In this document: one piece after another, positions 21,041-32,499 of the stretch
Layout of the letters: each line of letters begins with the position of its first letter
Numbering within the stretch: position 1 is the first letter of the stretch
Source of the DNA: Pyrenophora tritici-repentis
Lineage: Eukaryota; Ascomycota; Dothideomycetes; Pleosporales; Pleosporaceae
Assembly: GCF_003171515.1 (NCBI RefSeq)
Contig: NC_089394.1
Location: 2,604,001-2,668,000, forward strand
Length of the DNA: 64,000 nucleotides
Reading direction: 5' to 3'
Translations under genes and position numbers: made by a program
The notes under the pieces: model-generated
What the model saw: only the letters and a program-made list of their open reading frames with translations
Database searches by the model: none
What the model was told of the DNA's origin: nothing

Positions 21041-24000
21041 CTCTCATAGTATTCCGTCGATTACACTGTTGTGTGAAGATAGAATGTGCTACGAATTGTC
21101 CAGTTCCCGCATCGACATAAGCGGGCGGACCAGAAACTGGGCACTTCTTGGCTGACGGTCACACCATATCAGTGGAGACTTTCTATGATAGACATTGGCA
21201 AACTCCCACGGTTCAGTGGCGCCGATCACGAGAGGTCGAGAGGAACACGAGAAGAAAAGCCTTCGAAGTCTAGCCTAAGCGAGTAGTTCCAATCAGGCGT
21301 TTGGTTCACACTGGTGGCCGTAAAACACGAGAAAGTCGACGGACTCGTGATGCACGGAAGACAAGTCCGATAGAATAGATCCAAGCTCAGCTCTGAGATA
21401 CTCTAAGACATTTTGATCTAGGGTGATTCGTCCATGGTCAACAGATGTCAGGTGTCCGGAAATAGCCTGGATGGACGATCGTGTCTACGAGCGGGCTGGG
21501 GACCGAGTGGCTACTGCTCTGGAACAAGATCGGCGTGGATTGCGCATCTTATAGATTAGCATGATATATCAAAATGTCCATCTCACTGTGTAGAATGAGA
21601 GTTGCCATACAGAACATGTCTCATCACGAGTCTCTCATTGAAGCGCAAAGTACGAGTGTCGGTTCTGAGTTGGTTTTCTGCGACTAGGCTGTGGGTCGGG
21701 CGTGATGGCGTATCGATAGAAAATTCATCCAGGACTGAAACGAAGGAACACGAGCCATGTGAACCGGAGATGGTGCCGCTCGACTCGTCATAGAAACACA
21801 AAGGCGCTGAACTGTGCCCCCTCGATACGGGATGTGAAGAAACATTACATCTTAGAGCAGCCACAAGCCAATACCTTGCTATCACAACACTTGCTCATCT
21901 CGTGGCACACTTGAAGCAGCCACCGACCTCGTCAGGTGATATCGCGGTAAGCTTTTTAGCCTAATACCCCGGTGGCGAGGCTCAAGGGTAATAATGTTGT
22001 TTTTTGCTTTGTGGCGCTTGTGCTGTCTAGACGGCGGCAAACGGGACGAGATTCTGGTAGGAGCTCCAGAGATCCTATGTGCACCCGCTTCGAGCTGCCT
22101 GCCATTGGACTCTTCGTATCGGTCGGAGATCCCGCTCACGAGGGGCCCGGGCGCTGGGGTCCAAATAGCTGGCTGCGCATGATCAAGGCCGGGGCACACA
22201 TATCAAGCTCATATCGGCACAAACCAGGGCCTGAAACAAGTGCTCTAAGCCTTGTTGGCACAGCGACTTGCAGCGTGGGATCATGTCAATTCATCGTTGT
22301 GGATCATCGTAGGTCGCGGTGGATTTGCGGAGCTGACTCGTCGTGCTTTGTTACGCTCCGCATTTCGCGATGCAGGAAAGTTCCCGGATTCAAGGGACGC
22401 GATCACACAAGACGCCTCCAACACGTTAAACAAGGCATTCGACGTGGCAGCAATACGTCCATCGATAGTTGAGAAGCGGACATGGCTGGGATAGCGGGAA
22501 GACAGGGGATGCGATAGGATGCGGGCAAGCATTGAAGAAGCAACTAAAGCATCAGCCGCCCATGCAGGCTATTCGAGAAAAATCTGAAGGGGACAACGGC
22601 CAGATCTTCCTGCCGTAGGAGCTGAGGGCGTCTTTGGGGCCAGATCTCCCTGCCGGCAACACACCCAATATTATCGCAATTCAGCCAATGTATGGTAGAT
22701 GGACGGCGCGCCTTGTCGTGTGCTCTATGCCTATGGCCAACGCCTCAATCTCATGGTGTTGGAACTGCCATGGGCAAACGAGCAGCATCCCGTTGGCGGC
22801 GGTGCCCAGGAATCGCCCAGACGTAAGCGATGACGCCCGTAATTACCTAGGTAGGTGTGGTTGGAAGTACGCTAATCAGGGATGTTCGTGTTGCAGAATG
22901 CACTATTAAGGATCAAGGCCGTTCAACGGGGTAAATCATGACTGTCAAATGTGGCGGGTACTTGTCGCGTGGGAGGTGGTATCGTTGAAGTTTCCCCATG
23001 GGCCATGGTTGATCTCTGGGGAAATTTCCTGGGGCACGGCTCGAGGCGCTGGTGCAACAAAAAAGCGGATTATCAAAGGGCAGACGATGAGCGTCCGCGG
23101 AGCACGATATCGCAGCCTGATGGGCTGGTTTGGCCACATATTCTGCACTCCCGAAGTGGCCTTGCAGCCGTTGTGCGCTAGCCCGTGCTCTCCACCTTCC
23201 GCATCACGTGTTCCCGGAGCGAATAAAGCCACAGTGCATCAGGCTGGGGAAAACCGGCTCTAGCGTTCCGCCAACCACGCCTCATCACCTCGGCTCCGTG
23301 TGCACTGCTATGACTGCCCTCAATCAATGTGTGGAGACCCTGGGGAAGCGCTTGTCAGACCTACGTTCTCGGTCTCTGGAGAATGTGAGCTTAGAATAAG
23401 GGGTTAGAGGCAGGTTAATCTATTCAACCGTAGCTTGCGACTCGGACAGCTGATCATGGTCTTCGAGAAGGACAGCAGAATCATCAACCTGTCGGGGCCG
23501 CGCCGGTAGAAAGGCCACTGAAAGCTTGTGCGTTTGAACCATGCCAGCTATCCCAGGCTGATGGGCCCTGGAGCAATGTATTTCTGCACTGATCGTCCAA
23601 ACTTGGCCAGGGCCCAACAAACCCCCATCACGGAATGAGGTTTGTAGAGACAGCCTCAATTGCTTGTTGTCTGCGGCTGTTCGTCCCGCTCGCCGGGGTC
23701 GACATGTCGATCCATTCACGGTCAGGACGCTTCTTGTGGCCTGGGCACGGCACCTCAGAGACCACCTCTTCGGGCGCTTTGCCGCCCACCCTGCCCCATG
23801 CAGTCGTTCATCCGCGCAAAGTACCGTGCGACTCTACAGACGCATTTACCCGGTCCGCTAGACCGCACTTCTAGAGCCAAGGTCCTATGCGAGATAGTAT
23901 CTCGCACGCCAGGATACATATATATGAAGCGCCAGCATTGTCAGTCGATCCAGGCGCAGCTCCAACCAGCCCAACCCGACAAGTCAGCAACTTATATATC

Positions 24001-24105
24001 CTGCTGCCCAGGACAGTGTTTGGTTGTGTTTCAAACCCAACCTCACTACACTCATTCCCTCGTTCTTCGATTCACGAACAGTCTTTGGACTAAGAGTTGG
24101 AAGTC
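21041..24105. other. Three-kilobase gene-poor stretch, then the transporter promoter
   Basis: No supported gene on either strand; open frames are short, lack ATG starts or have no domain-like content. An ACCTAGGT palindrome lies near 22848. A TATA-like CTTATATATC is at 23991-24000, about 107 nt before the transporter ATG. Confidence 0.4.
23991..24000 (+). promoter_or_regulatory. TATA-like box of the sugar transporter gene
   Basis: CTTATATATC lies about 107 nt upstream of the ATG at 24106, a normal distance for a fungal TATA box with a short leader. A second TATA-like ATATATATG is at about 23917. Confidence 0.4.
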
Positions 24106-25830
24106 ATGGGTTTCATCGACAAGTTCACGCCCAAGATGGGTGCCGTTGCTAAGAGCAGGGCCGATGTTGAGGCTGCTCAAGCCGAGGCTCCTCATCTGAA
24201 GAGGGTCAACTGGAGCCAAGATGCTGGTCTACGGAAGCTCTACTTCTATGCCTTCTTCATCTGTATCGCTTCTGCGACCACAGGTTACGACGGGTAAGCA
24301 CACGCACGGACTTTGTTGAAACAACAAAGCACTGACTCGCTACAGTTCCATGTTGAACAACCTCCGTATCCTCCCAATCTGGACTACCTACTTCAACGAT
24401 CCCAAGGAAGGCACCCTTGGTCTCCTGACTGCGCTCTACTCTATCGGTTCAATCGCTTCACTCCCTGTCGCTCCCTTCATTGCTGATCACTTTGGACGCC
24501 GATCATGCATTACTGCTGGATGTGTCATTATGATTGTCGCTGCCGCTATTCAAGGTGCAGCCAAGAACCTTGACTACTTCATGGGTGGACGTTTCCTTAT
24601 GGGTTTCGGAAACTCGCTGGCTCAACTCTCTTCGCCTCTGCTCCTCACCGAGCTTTGCCACCCCCAGCACCGTGCTCGTGTTACCGCTGTTTACAACTGC
24701 TTGTGGAACGTCGGTGCTATCATCTGCACATGGTTGACTTTCGGAACTAAGCGCATCGACAACGAGTGGTGCTGGCGCATTCCAGCCCTTTCCCAGGCTG
24801 CCCCTTCCATCATCCAACTGGCTGCTATCTGGTTCATTCCCGAGTCTCCACGTTGGTTGATTGCCAAGGACAGGAACGACGAGGCTCTCCACATCTTGGC
24901 CAAGTACCATGCCAACGGCGATGCCGACAACGCTACCGTTCAGTTCGAGTTTGCCGAGATTAAGGAGACTCTCCGCCTTGAGTTCCAGTACCAGAAGACA
25001 TCTTCTTACCTTGACTTCCTGAAGACCAAGGGCAACAGGTACAGGCTCATGCTCCTCGCATCCCTCGGTCTTTTCTCCCAATGGTCTGGCAACGGTCTTG
25101 TGTCTTACTACGCTACCGACGTTTACAACTCTATCGGTATCACAGACTCTGACACCCAGCTTGGTATCAACGGTGGTCTGAATATCCTCTCCCTCATCGT
25201 CTCAGTTTCATGCGCCCTGCTCGTCGATCGCGTCGGTCGCCGCCCGCTCTTCATATCTGCTACCGCGTCCATGTGCGTCACCTTCATCGTCTGGACTATC
25301 GCTTCGTCCCAGCAGGAAAAGACCAAGAGCAAGGCTGCCGGTCAGGCTGTCATTGCCATGATCTGGATCTTCTCCGTTGCCTACGCCCTGGCTTGGTCTG
25401 GTCTGCTCGTCGCCTACACTGTCGAAATCTTGCCCTTCAAGATTCGTGCCAAGGGTCTCACGATCATGAACTTGTTCATTCAGATTGCCCTGACCATCAA
25501 CCAATACGTCAACCCCTACGGTTTCGAATACCTCCACCCCACCTGGAAGTTCTACACCATCTACTCTGTAAGTTGCACAACGAATCTCACTTTTCTACAA
25601 GACTATTTGCTAATCATCTTCAGTGCTGGATCTTCCTCGAACTCGTCTTCGTCACCGTCTTCTACGTTGAAACCCGTGGACCAACTCTCGAGGAGGTCGC
25701 CAAGATCTTCGATGGTGATGAGGCTGAGGTCGGCCACGTCGACTTGGAGCAGATTGAGAAGCAGGTTGTGACCACTGGCTACGAGAAGGATGACAACGTC
25801 CGCATCGAACAGATCAGGACCTCTTCTTAG
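24106..25830 (+). CDS. MFS sugar transporter (lactose permease/hexose family)
   Basis: Three exons (24106-24293, 24346-25567, 25624-25830) give 538 residues; introns are 52 and 56 nt. Sugar-transporter signatures are present: IADHFGRRSC (loop 2-3), FIPESPRWLIAKDRND (loop 6-7) and LVDRVGRRPLF (loop 8-9). About 12 hydrophobic segments fit the 12-helix MFS fold. The N-terminal (MGFIDKFTPKMGAVAKSRAD) and C-terminal tails are cytosolic in type. The third exon ends VETRGPTLEEVAKIFDGDEA, the usual post-helix-12 sequence (PETKG-like). It should move a mono- or disaccharide across the plasma membrane with protons; the substrate is not decidable. It stands alone in a gene-poor zone, with strong codon bias toward C-ending codons. 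Confidence 0.92.
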
Positions 25831-27353
25831 GTTCACTCTGGACCAACTTTGTGTACATGATCAGTGTTTTTCGATGATGAAAAGGGGTTGGTAGTGGTGG
25901 TTGCTGGTTTACGATATCCAATTTACATGCATGTCCTTCGCTACGCTTAGTAATCGATATGATTTGCTACTTCACATCATCTGCCTCTGTGTACGTTTTG
26001 AAGACTGTCTTCGTGTCGCCTGCCTTGTAGTTGACAAGCCTTCTTGGCCTCCAAACGATCGCCGCTTAGTGGGAGAAGAGGTGAGGTTCATTCGGGCTTA
26101 TTTCCAATCCCGGCCCGATTGTATGATTCATCAATGGTGGCGTGGCAGGTGCATGATGATGACTATCATGGATAACACGTTCTCTTTTCATTTGCTTGAT
26201 GACATGTTAGGAAACGCCTTCCGATTTCATACAGTGGTCTACATCTCCGGAGGTCTCGCGTACATACACGAGAGTATTCTCTCGGCCCGTTGTGCTTAGC
26301 TGTTGCAGAAGATGACGTCCGTGTTTGCTGCGGTCATGTCACTAGCCTCAAGTTTAATGACCACGGGATGAGTGTGGGGCCCCGCAGTCATTCACTGAAT
26401 CGCTATGACACCACAGAAGCGGCTGCTATTGCAGACAACGCGGGACTTTCCTGCTAAAATTTCGCCACTGAGCTTCGTTTCTATCCCGTGTCAGCACTAA
26501 AGCATTCGATACTCTTCAATATCACTGTGCCAGCCTGGAAGGCATACGAAGAAGCAGATTTACAATTTAGCACATCTATTTCCTGTTCATATCTGCTATG
26601 CTTGCGTTGCTGAATGTTACAATAAGGCTCAAAATTATGTGCTTTCTCCAAGCAATGATGTTGCGGTTTGTGAGGCAAGGGTATTGCGCATGTCACGTGC
26701 GTTGTCCTGGCGCTCCTCCCTCTCCTCCATGAGCACCTTCTCCCCTTACCAGCATCAGAGATACGTCATGTAAATAGACCCTGATTATGGCTACATATAA
26801 GGTGGTCATGACAGCACAACAACAGACAGAACACAATATACTCTGATGACTGCCTCGCGCGGTTACACTTTGATTGACTGCATATACTGCAACAAATGAT
26901 GTCAATAGCATCGGCGGGATCTTGCTAAGGCCAAAGGCTGTAGATACTCGGTGTCGGGTCGGCATGTTTCCTGGCGATGTACCTAGAAGTATAAATTAAT
27001 GAGCATTTCGATGGCCAAGCTGTAGTTTCCGTAGGGAAATATATCCATGATCGTGTAGGCCTCATTTTTGTTGCTACAACTTTGTGCTATCTCGTCAAGG
27101 CGGATGCGATAGACTGCTGAAAGCCCTGGCGCTTTTGTTCATACACGCGGATATCATTCAATAAGAGGCCTAGATCACTCCTCTGGAAGTTTATTTCGCT
27201 TAAGGCATGTTTGCAGACCTAATGATGGCGGGCGACCTGGACAACACACAAGTACATACAGCAAGTTCATTACCCAGGTAATTTCGTAGATCTATCATAT
27301 TCTTCTACCCATAAATTTACCAGAACCAAGAAACTAACCTCCCCATGCTTATC
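25831..27353. other. Intergenic, converging 3' flanks
   Basis: 1.5 kb between the transporter and the GMC oxidoreductase, which converge. No gene was supported. Confidence 0.35.
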
Positions 27354-29285
27354 CTAACCCCGACTTTTAATAATCCCCGCAGCCTTCTCGCCAATAGCAT
27401 ACATAGTCGACTGAATATGCTGCGAGGGAATAAGAGGAATAATAGAAGCATCAATAATAGACATATTCTCAACCCCGTAGAAAAGCAACTCATCAGACAC
27501 ACAACCACCCATATCTTCAGGCAACATCGCACAGCTACCAGAAGGGTGCGACAGAGTCGGCCAAATAGCTCCCATCTCAACCGACTTGTCGATGATCTCA
27601 TCGTCGGTCTGGTATTTTGTGCCAGGAAACGTCTCAACGGGAGTGAATCTCTCTAGCTCAGGACCGGCCCACACCCTGCGGATGTAGCGGATGCAAGCTG
27701 CAAGTACGGATTTGTCTACGGGGTTGCTGAGGGCGTTGTAGGAAATCAATGGTGGTCCCTGGGGATTGGCTGGGTTGATCATGATGGTTCCGCGCGAGAC
27801 GGGTTTCTCGAGGCCGACGAGGAGGTATATGCCAGCGCTTGGTATCGGGTATTCCACAATAGCTGCTTTGTCGTTTTGGAAAAGATCGGCGAGCACTTTG
27901 CGCTGTGCTCGGACACCTTTGAGCAGCTTTTTGCTATTCTTGTAGATTGCTGGGAGGTATTCGTTGTCTTTGAGTGCTCGTACTCTATCAGAGAGTGTGT
28001 TGTAGTTTTCTGGATCGACGACTGGCAGGGGAATCATGGCTAGAGCGTTGCCACGGGCTTGCGTTAATGGTCCTGTCCTGTTGAAGAGGTACTGTGCCCA
28101 TGCCGAAGCATTGTACGCTGGGTCTGTGTCAATAGCCCCAAAGCCCGGTCCGCTTGGAAGGTTGGAGATGTTGAACTGGATATTGCTGTATGGGTGGTCC
28201 TGGAAATTTGTGCCCACACCGTCGTGTTCAAGCTTCACTGGAATCCCCGCTGCCTGGAGAACGGACTTTGGTCCGATACCGCTGTTTTGGAGGAGAATGG
28301 GCGTGTTCACTGCACCGCAGGCTATTATGAGTTCCTTTTTCGCGTAATAGGTCGTTGAGCCGTTCTTGTTGTTGACTTTTACACCCTTCGCGGTAAGCTG
28401 CTTGGTACCATCGAATATCAGCTGGGTCGCGGTTGACTCCAGTACGACATGGAGGTTCGGACGGCTCATAACAGGCTCATAGTAGGAGTTACGGGCGTGT
28501 GATCTTTCTCCGGTCCTGGGGTTCATCGTGTTTGGGTACCAAGATGTACCGTACGCCTCGCCATTGTTACCATCGATGGCTGCATGTGCTCCACCAGTTC
28601 CCTCATATGCCTCAAAGTAATCAAGGATACCTGTGAATTGGGTGTCCGAGATGCCAAGCTTCAACGGCCCGTCCCCATAGCTGTCGATCGGCAATTAGAA
28701 AAGCTCGAAATTGGGAGGAGTTCGCTGACTTACGCCTCAGGATCCCAAGTAATATTGACTTGCTTCACCGTAGCTTCTGGAGGCGGGACAAATTCTGTAC
28801 CCTTCTTGAAGAACGGATACATTCCTGCCCATCCCCAGCCTTTGTTTCCCAATGCCTCCCAGGCGTCATAGTCGGCGGCAGATCCACGGTCATACATCAT
28901 TCCATTCACTATTGAGCCTCCGCCGAGTACCTTTGCAACACGGGTGTTCCATGTTCCGTTGCCAAGGAATGGCTCTGGCTGGCAGACGTAGTTTTGCCAC
29001 ACAAGAGACGTGTTTACTGGATAACTGGCGGCATACGGCAAACGGATATTGGGATTATCATCCGCTCCGCCGGCTTCGATGACAAGAACGGATTCTGAAG
29101 TGTCACTATGTCAGCTTTACTGCTATTTTACTGGAATCATTGCTCTGACTTTGCTTGTCCTCACTCAGACGATTTGCCACGATTAGTCCAGTAACGCCAC
29201 CTCCAACAATAACATAGTCGTACGTGTCTTGGGCAGCTGATAGCCCTAGCAGAGCAGCGCCAGCTAAAATTTTCGAAGACACCAT
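27354..29285 (-). CDS. Secreted GMC oxidoreductase (aryl-alcohol/glucose oxidase-like)
   Basis: Three exons (29285-29150, 29094-28734, 28680-27354) give 607 residues in phase; introns are 55 and 53 nt. The signal peptide is MVSSKILAGAALLGLSAA. The FAD-binding Rossmann motif is YDYVIVGGGVTGLIVANRLS. GMC signature 1 lies in KVLGGGSIVNGMMYDRGS and signature 2 in GAVNTPILLQNSGIG. Catalytic His residues are expected in LSHPSGSCAMLPED and IPSQHIQSTMYAIGE. Such enzymes oxidise alcohols or sugars with release of H2O2 outside the cell. The donor of intron 1 is GTCAGA, weaker than usual; the alternative donor GTAAAA would leave a 37-nt intron, which is too short. Confidence 0.9.
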
Positions 29286-31368
29286 CTTCACGCAATCGCA
29301 AGAAGGCAAATCGATTCGGAAGGGGGAGATGCCCGCAACAAAAGAGGATACCTAAAGGCTCTTAAAAATCTCTACGAGCATTCGTACCTAAGTATCTGAG
29401 CGTGCATGCATCGCGTCTAGATACATGAGTCGCCACACACTTGCCGGCAAAAAATACATCGGCAGTAAAGCCTCGGCGTTTTGACAGGTGATGACAGGTA
29501 AGCTATGCGATGTGAAAGTCTTGCGGTGCACCTCCTAGCAAGGTACCAAAGCACGGCATTGGATATAGTCGAATACGGCTGGGTCCCCGATATTAAGCGA
29601 TCTTGGCTAGACGGCTCAGGCGTTTCCCTTCAGATCTACCCAGGTAGGAAGCAACTACAGATACAGTTGCCCCTTGCGTGCCGCCGCCTATTGTACTTCT
29701 GGGTGCGGTGAGCTTGATTGCGGCACTTCTAGAACCTTGACATATTTTTGTTTCTAACTGCGTGTAGGCGACGTGATTAACACAAGTCAGTCATCTCAAC
29801 CTGTCGTGGAACTCTTGAGTTTTCGTGGGTCATCAGCCAGCTTACATACGTTTTCGGGCGATAATCTCCTTCGATTAAGCGGAGAACCATTGCGACGGAC
29901 CTCAAAGATTCTCTTCTGCCGGGTGGCGGCTGCAGGTTTGCGCAGGCCGTAGGATTTCCAGGATACATGGATTATATTGCGGCGTAGTCGCTGCCAAGTC
30001 GCGGGTCCACAGTAAGGAAGCATTGGCCCCGCAGCTGCTCATCCATCTGAAAAATAATTCCTTGATCTCTGTGCCTCATTTACTAAATGTTGGGCCAGAT
30101 TCTTCCATAGTATGTGCTATTTTCGATCCTATAGCCGCATGAACACCAGAGACATCTATAGCTTGAAGGTCTTGCCACCTGGACTCCTAGTTATCAGCAT
30201 TGAAGCGGCACGGGACGAATCTTAAATACCTAGGTAGCTAACTAGCAACGGCAGCCTCCCACGGACCTTTTTCGCGTATGCAACAAACCTAGACTGGTCA
30301 CGCGCTAGATACTGGAGCTGCAATGCCTTCAGGATTCGAGAAAGCTGGAGCGCTCTTAAGTTCTGTGTACCTAGGTACCTAGGTAGCTAGAACCAAAACA
30401 GCACCGACCTTTCATCGATCCCCTTCAACCCCGGTTGTGACTTTATGTACCCACATGTAACCTGAACCTTCATAAATGCTTCAAAGCTTGTGTAATTTTC
30501 TGTTCTATCACTGTATTGCAGCAGTCTACGGGTGGCCATCAGCTCATGTGCGGACAGAAGAGCCGTCTAAGAGTACAGTCGGTATTGATACCGAATAGGC
30601 CATTATGGTGGACCGATAAGAGCACGGAAGATTAGTTTCGGTAAGGACGGCGAGTCGTGCCTCACGCTGTGGCTTCCGTAGCCCGCGCGGCCTCCCGTCA
30701 GGCGCTCGTTATGCTACCCTGAACGATATTGAGATATCCGGTCTATCTTATAGACACCATTTTGAAGAAAGTAACACCTCGTCAAACATTTTCAAGTAGT
30801 TATTCCCGGATCAAGGGTGCCGTTTTGTCACTCGCACGACGCCGGAAGTAGGTAGAATCCAACTTTTTACCAAGTCCAGCCAAAGAACTGCAAACCACTG
30901 TGCCGCATATTCCGGGGTCGCCGTTAACTAAAAAGAGTGCATTCCTTTCATTCATAATCATGAACTTCGGCTAATGACCATACAAGGCAGGCGCCAACAA
31001 GACTATCACATTTCATCACTGCAGAATTGGCAGGATCTCCTTGATATCGTGATGAGTATGCGGGAACGACGATGAAGCGGGCGAAACTCGCTACCGCATT
31101 CCGCAATCTGGGATCCCGTCCACCAATAGTCCTCCATAGATCTCGAAGCGCCACCCTTTTACTAGCCGTTGCCCCTGTGTAGATCAGTTGAAGACGGCCA
31201 TCATCAAGCGCTTCTATACCATCTCCGGGGCTTCAGGACATGTGATCGCGCTTAAGTACTGGAGCTATACTCGTGTTGTGCTACCTCAGATGCGTTTATG
31301 ATACTCACGTTGCATTTATTCCCTTGTTATATCATTGCGCGTACTAAATACCTTATACTCTTATCACG
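29286..31368. other. Gene-poor stretch with ACCTAGGT-type palindromes
   Basis: No supported gene. Tandem/palindromic ACCTAGGT units lie at about 30229-30240 and 30369-30389. A minus-strand frame (31154-30948) has no ATG start and no recognisable content. Confidence 0.4.
30369..30389. repeat. Palindromic ACCTAGGT tandem repeat
   Basis: The stretch is two overlapping ACCTAGGT palindromes followed by AGCTA. A shorter copy (ACCTAGGTAGCTA) is at about 30228-30240 and a related ACCTAGGTAGG near 22848. The repeated unit suggests a dispersed short palindrome in this genome. Confidence 0.45.
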
Positions 31369-32322
31369 ATGCCAGAGACACCACAACAGCACTGGCCAAG
31401 CCGTCAGCCAGATATCTTGATAACAACTGTCAAGCGTCAAGGTTGGGGAGAATCATGTTGTATTAGAGCTGTTGGAAAGAGGTCTATCTGCGCAGTGGGA
31501 AGAGGGAGTGAAGGAGCTAGACCGTAAAGATACTAGCGGGTAAATGGGTGGCTGCCTGGTTGCCTAAGGAGGAGCCAAGGGATAAGCCCTATGGCCGACA
31601 ACAACTAGCATACTCTGCGTCATCAGCACCGTAGTACTTGTCTGGAGAGTCGTCTATGGAATCAAGACAAAGAGGAAACACATGACATGCGACTACCTCC
31701 TCATCATTGCTGGAGTGCGTCACAAAATCACACTCCTACATAGCTCAAGAAGACTAACAAGAGGTACCTCCAGATACTAAACATCGTCTCGACCGCCAAC
31801 CGATTCAAAACCTGTAAACACGGTCTGGGCCGCCACATCATGGATCCCAGCATCAGCAAACCAAAAGACATCCTAACATACAGCTACTACCTCTGGGTTG
31901 GTCAAATCCTTAATATCTTCGCAGTAGCCCTACTTAAGTATTCTATCTGCGCTTATCTTTTCGCTTTGAAGATTTCACGCGTCTATCTCGCGGTTATCTG
32001 GGCTTCGATCATGATGATCAGCGTGTCCAATCTTATACTGCCGATCATGGGGTGCTTTTGCACCACGCCGTTTGAGGCGAACTGGAATAAGAGTATCAGA
32101 GGCAAGTGCTTTATGGGGGGTGGGAGTGCAAGTAGGGGGATGTTCTACGCGCAGGTTTGTGGGTTCAATTGGAATGGTGTAGATGGCTTACTGATGGTAT
32201 GATAGGGAGTTTCAAACTGCGTTAGTGATGTTGTGTATGTTGTTGCGCCACTCATATATCTTTCTACTATGCAGATATCGAGACGCACGCAGTGGGGCCT
32301 TCGGCTTGTTTTCTGTTTGGGT

Positions 32323-32330
32323 CTGGTGTG
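32323..32330 (+). repeat. Target site duplication, left copy (CTGGTGTG)
   Basis: The 8-bp sequence CTGGTGTG directly abuts the left end of the hAT element and matches the 8 bp directly after its right end. Eight-bp duplications are the hallmark of hAT insertion. Confidence 0.95.
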
Positions 32331-32349
32331 CAGACTCCGCAACAATCAA
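32331..32349 (+). repeat. hAT terminal inverted repeat, left
   Basis: CAGACTCCGCAACAATCAA, identical over 19 bp to the reverse complement of the right end. Confidence 0.95.
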
Positions 32350-32480
32350 ATCAATCAATCTTAAGGTTGTCGATTGGTTTGATTAGCTTGCGGCGACGCT
32401 GCTGATTGATTGCGGATTGATTGTTAGGGTTTTTGAGCAGATTGATTGCGATTGATTGGTTGATTGGCTGATTGATGCTA
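32341..32480. repeat. Left subterminal ATTGATTG repeat cluster
   Basis: Many copies of ATTGATTG and its complement (AATCAATC), plus variants such as GGTTTGATTAG, occur in about 140 bp. They mirror the cluster at the right end and are probable transposase-binding sites. Confidence 0.7.
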
Positions 32481-32499
32481 AGAAGTAGTATACAGGGGG

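Noticed and set aside
30948..31154. Minus-strand frame with protein-like text (FARFIVVPAYSSRYQGDPAN)
   Set aside because: No ATG, only 68 codons and no flanking exons that join in phase; perhaps a relic but not supportable.
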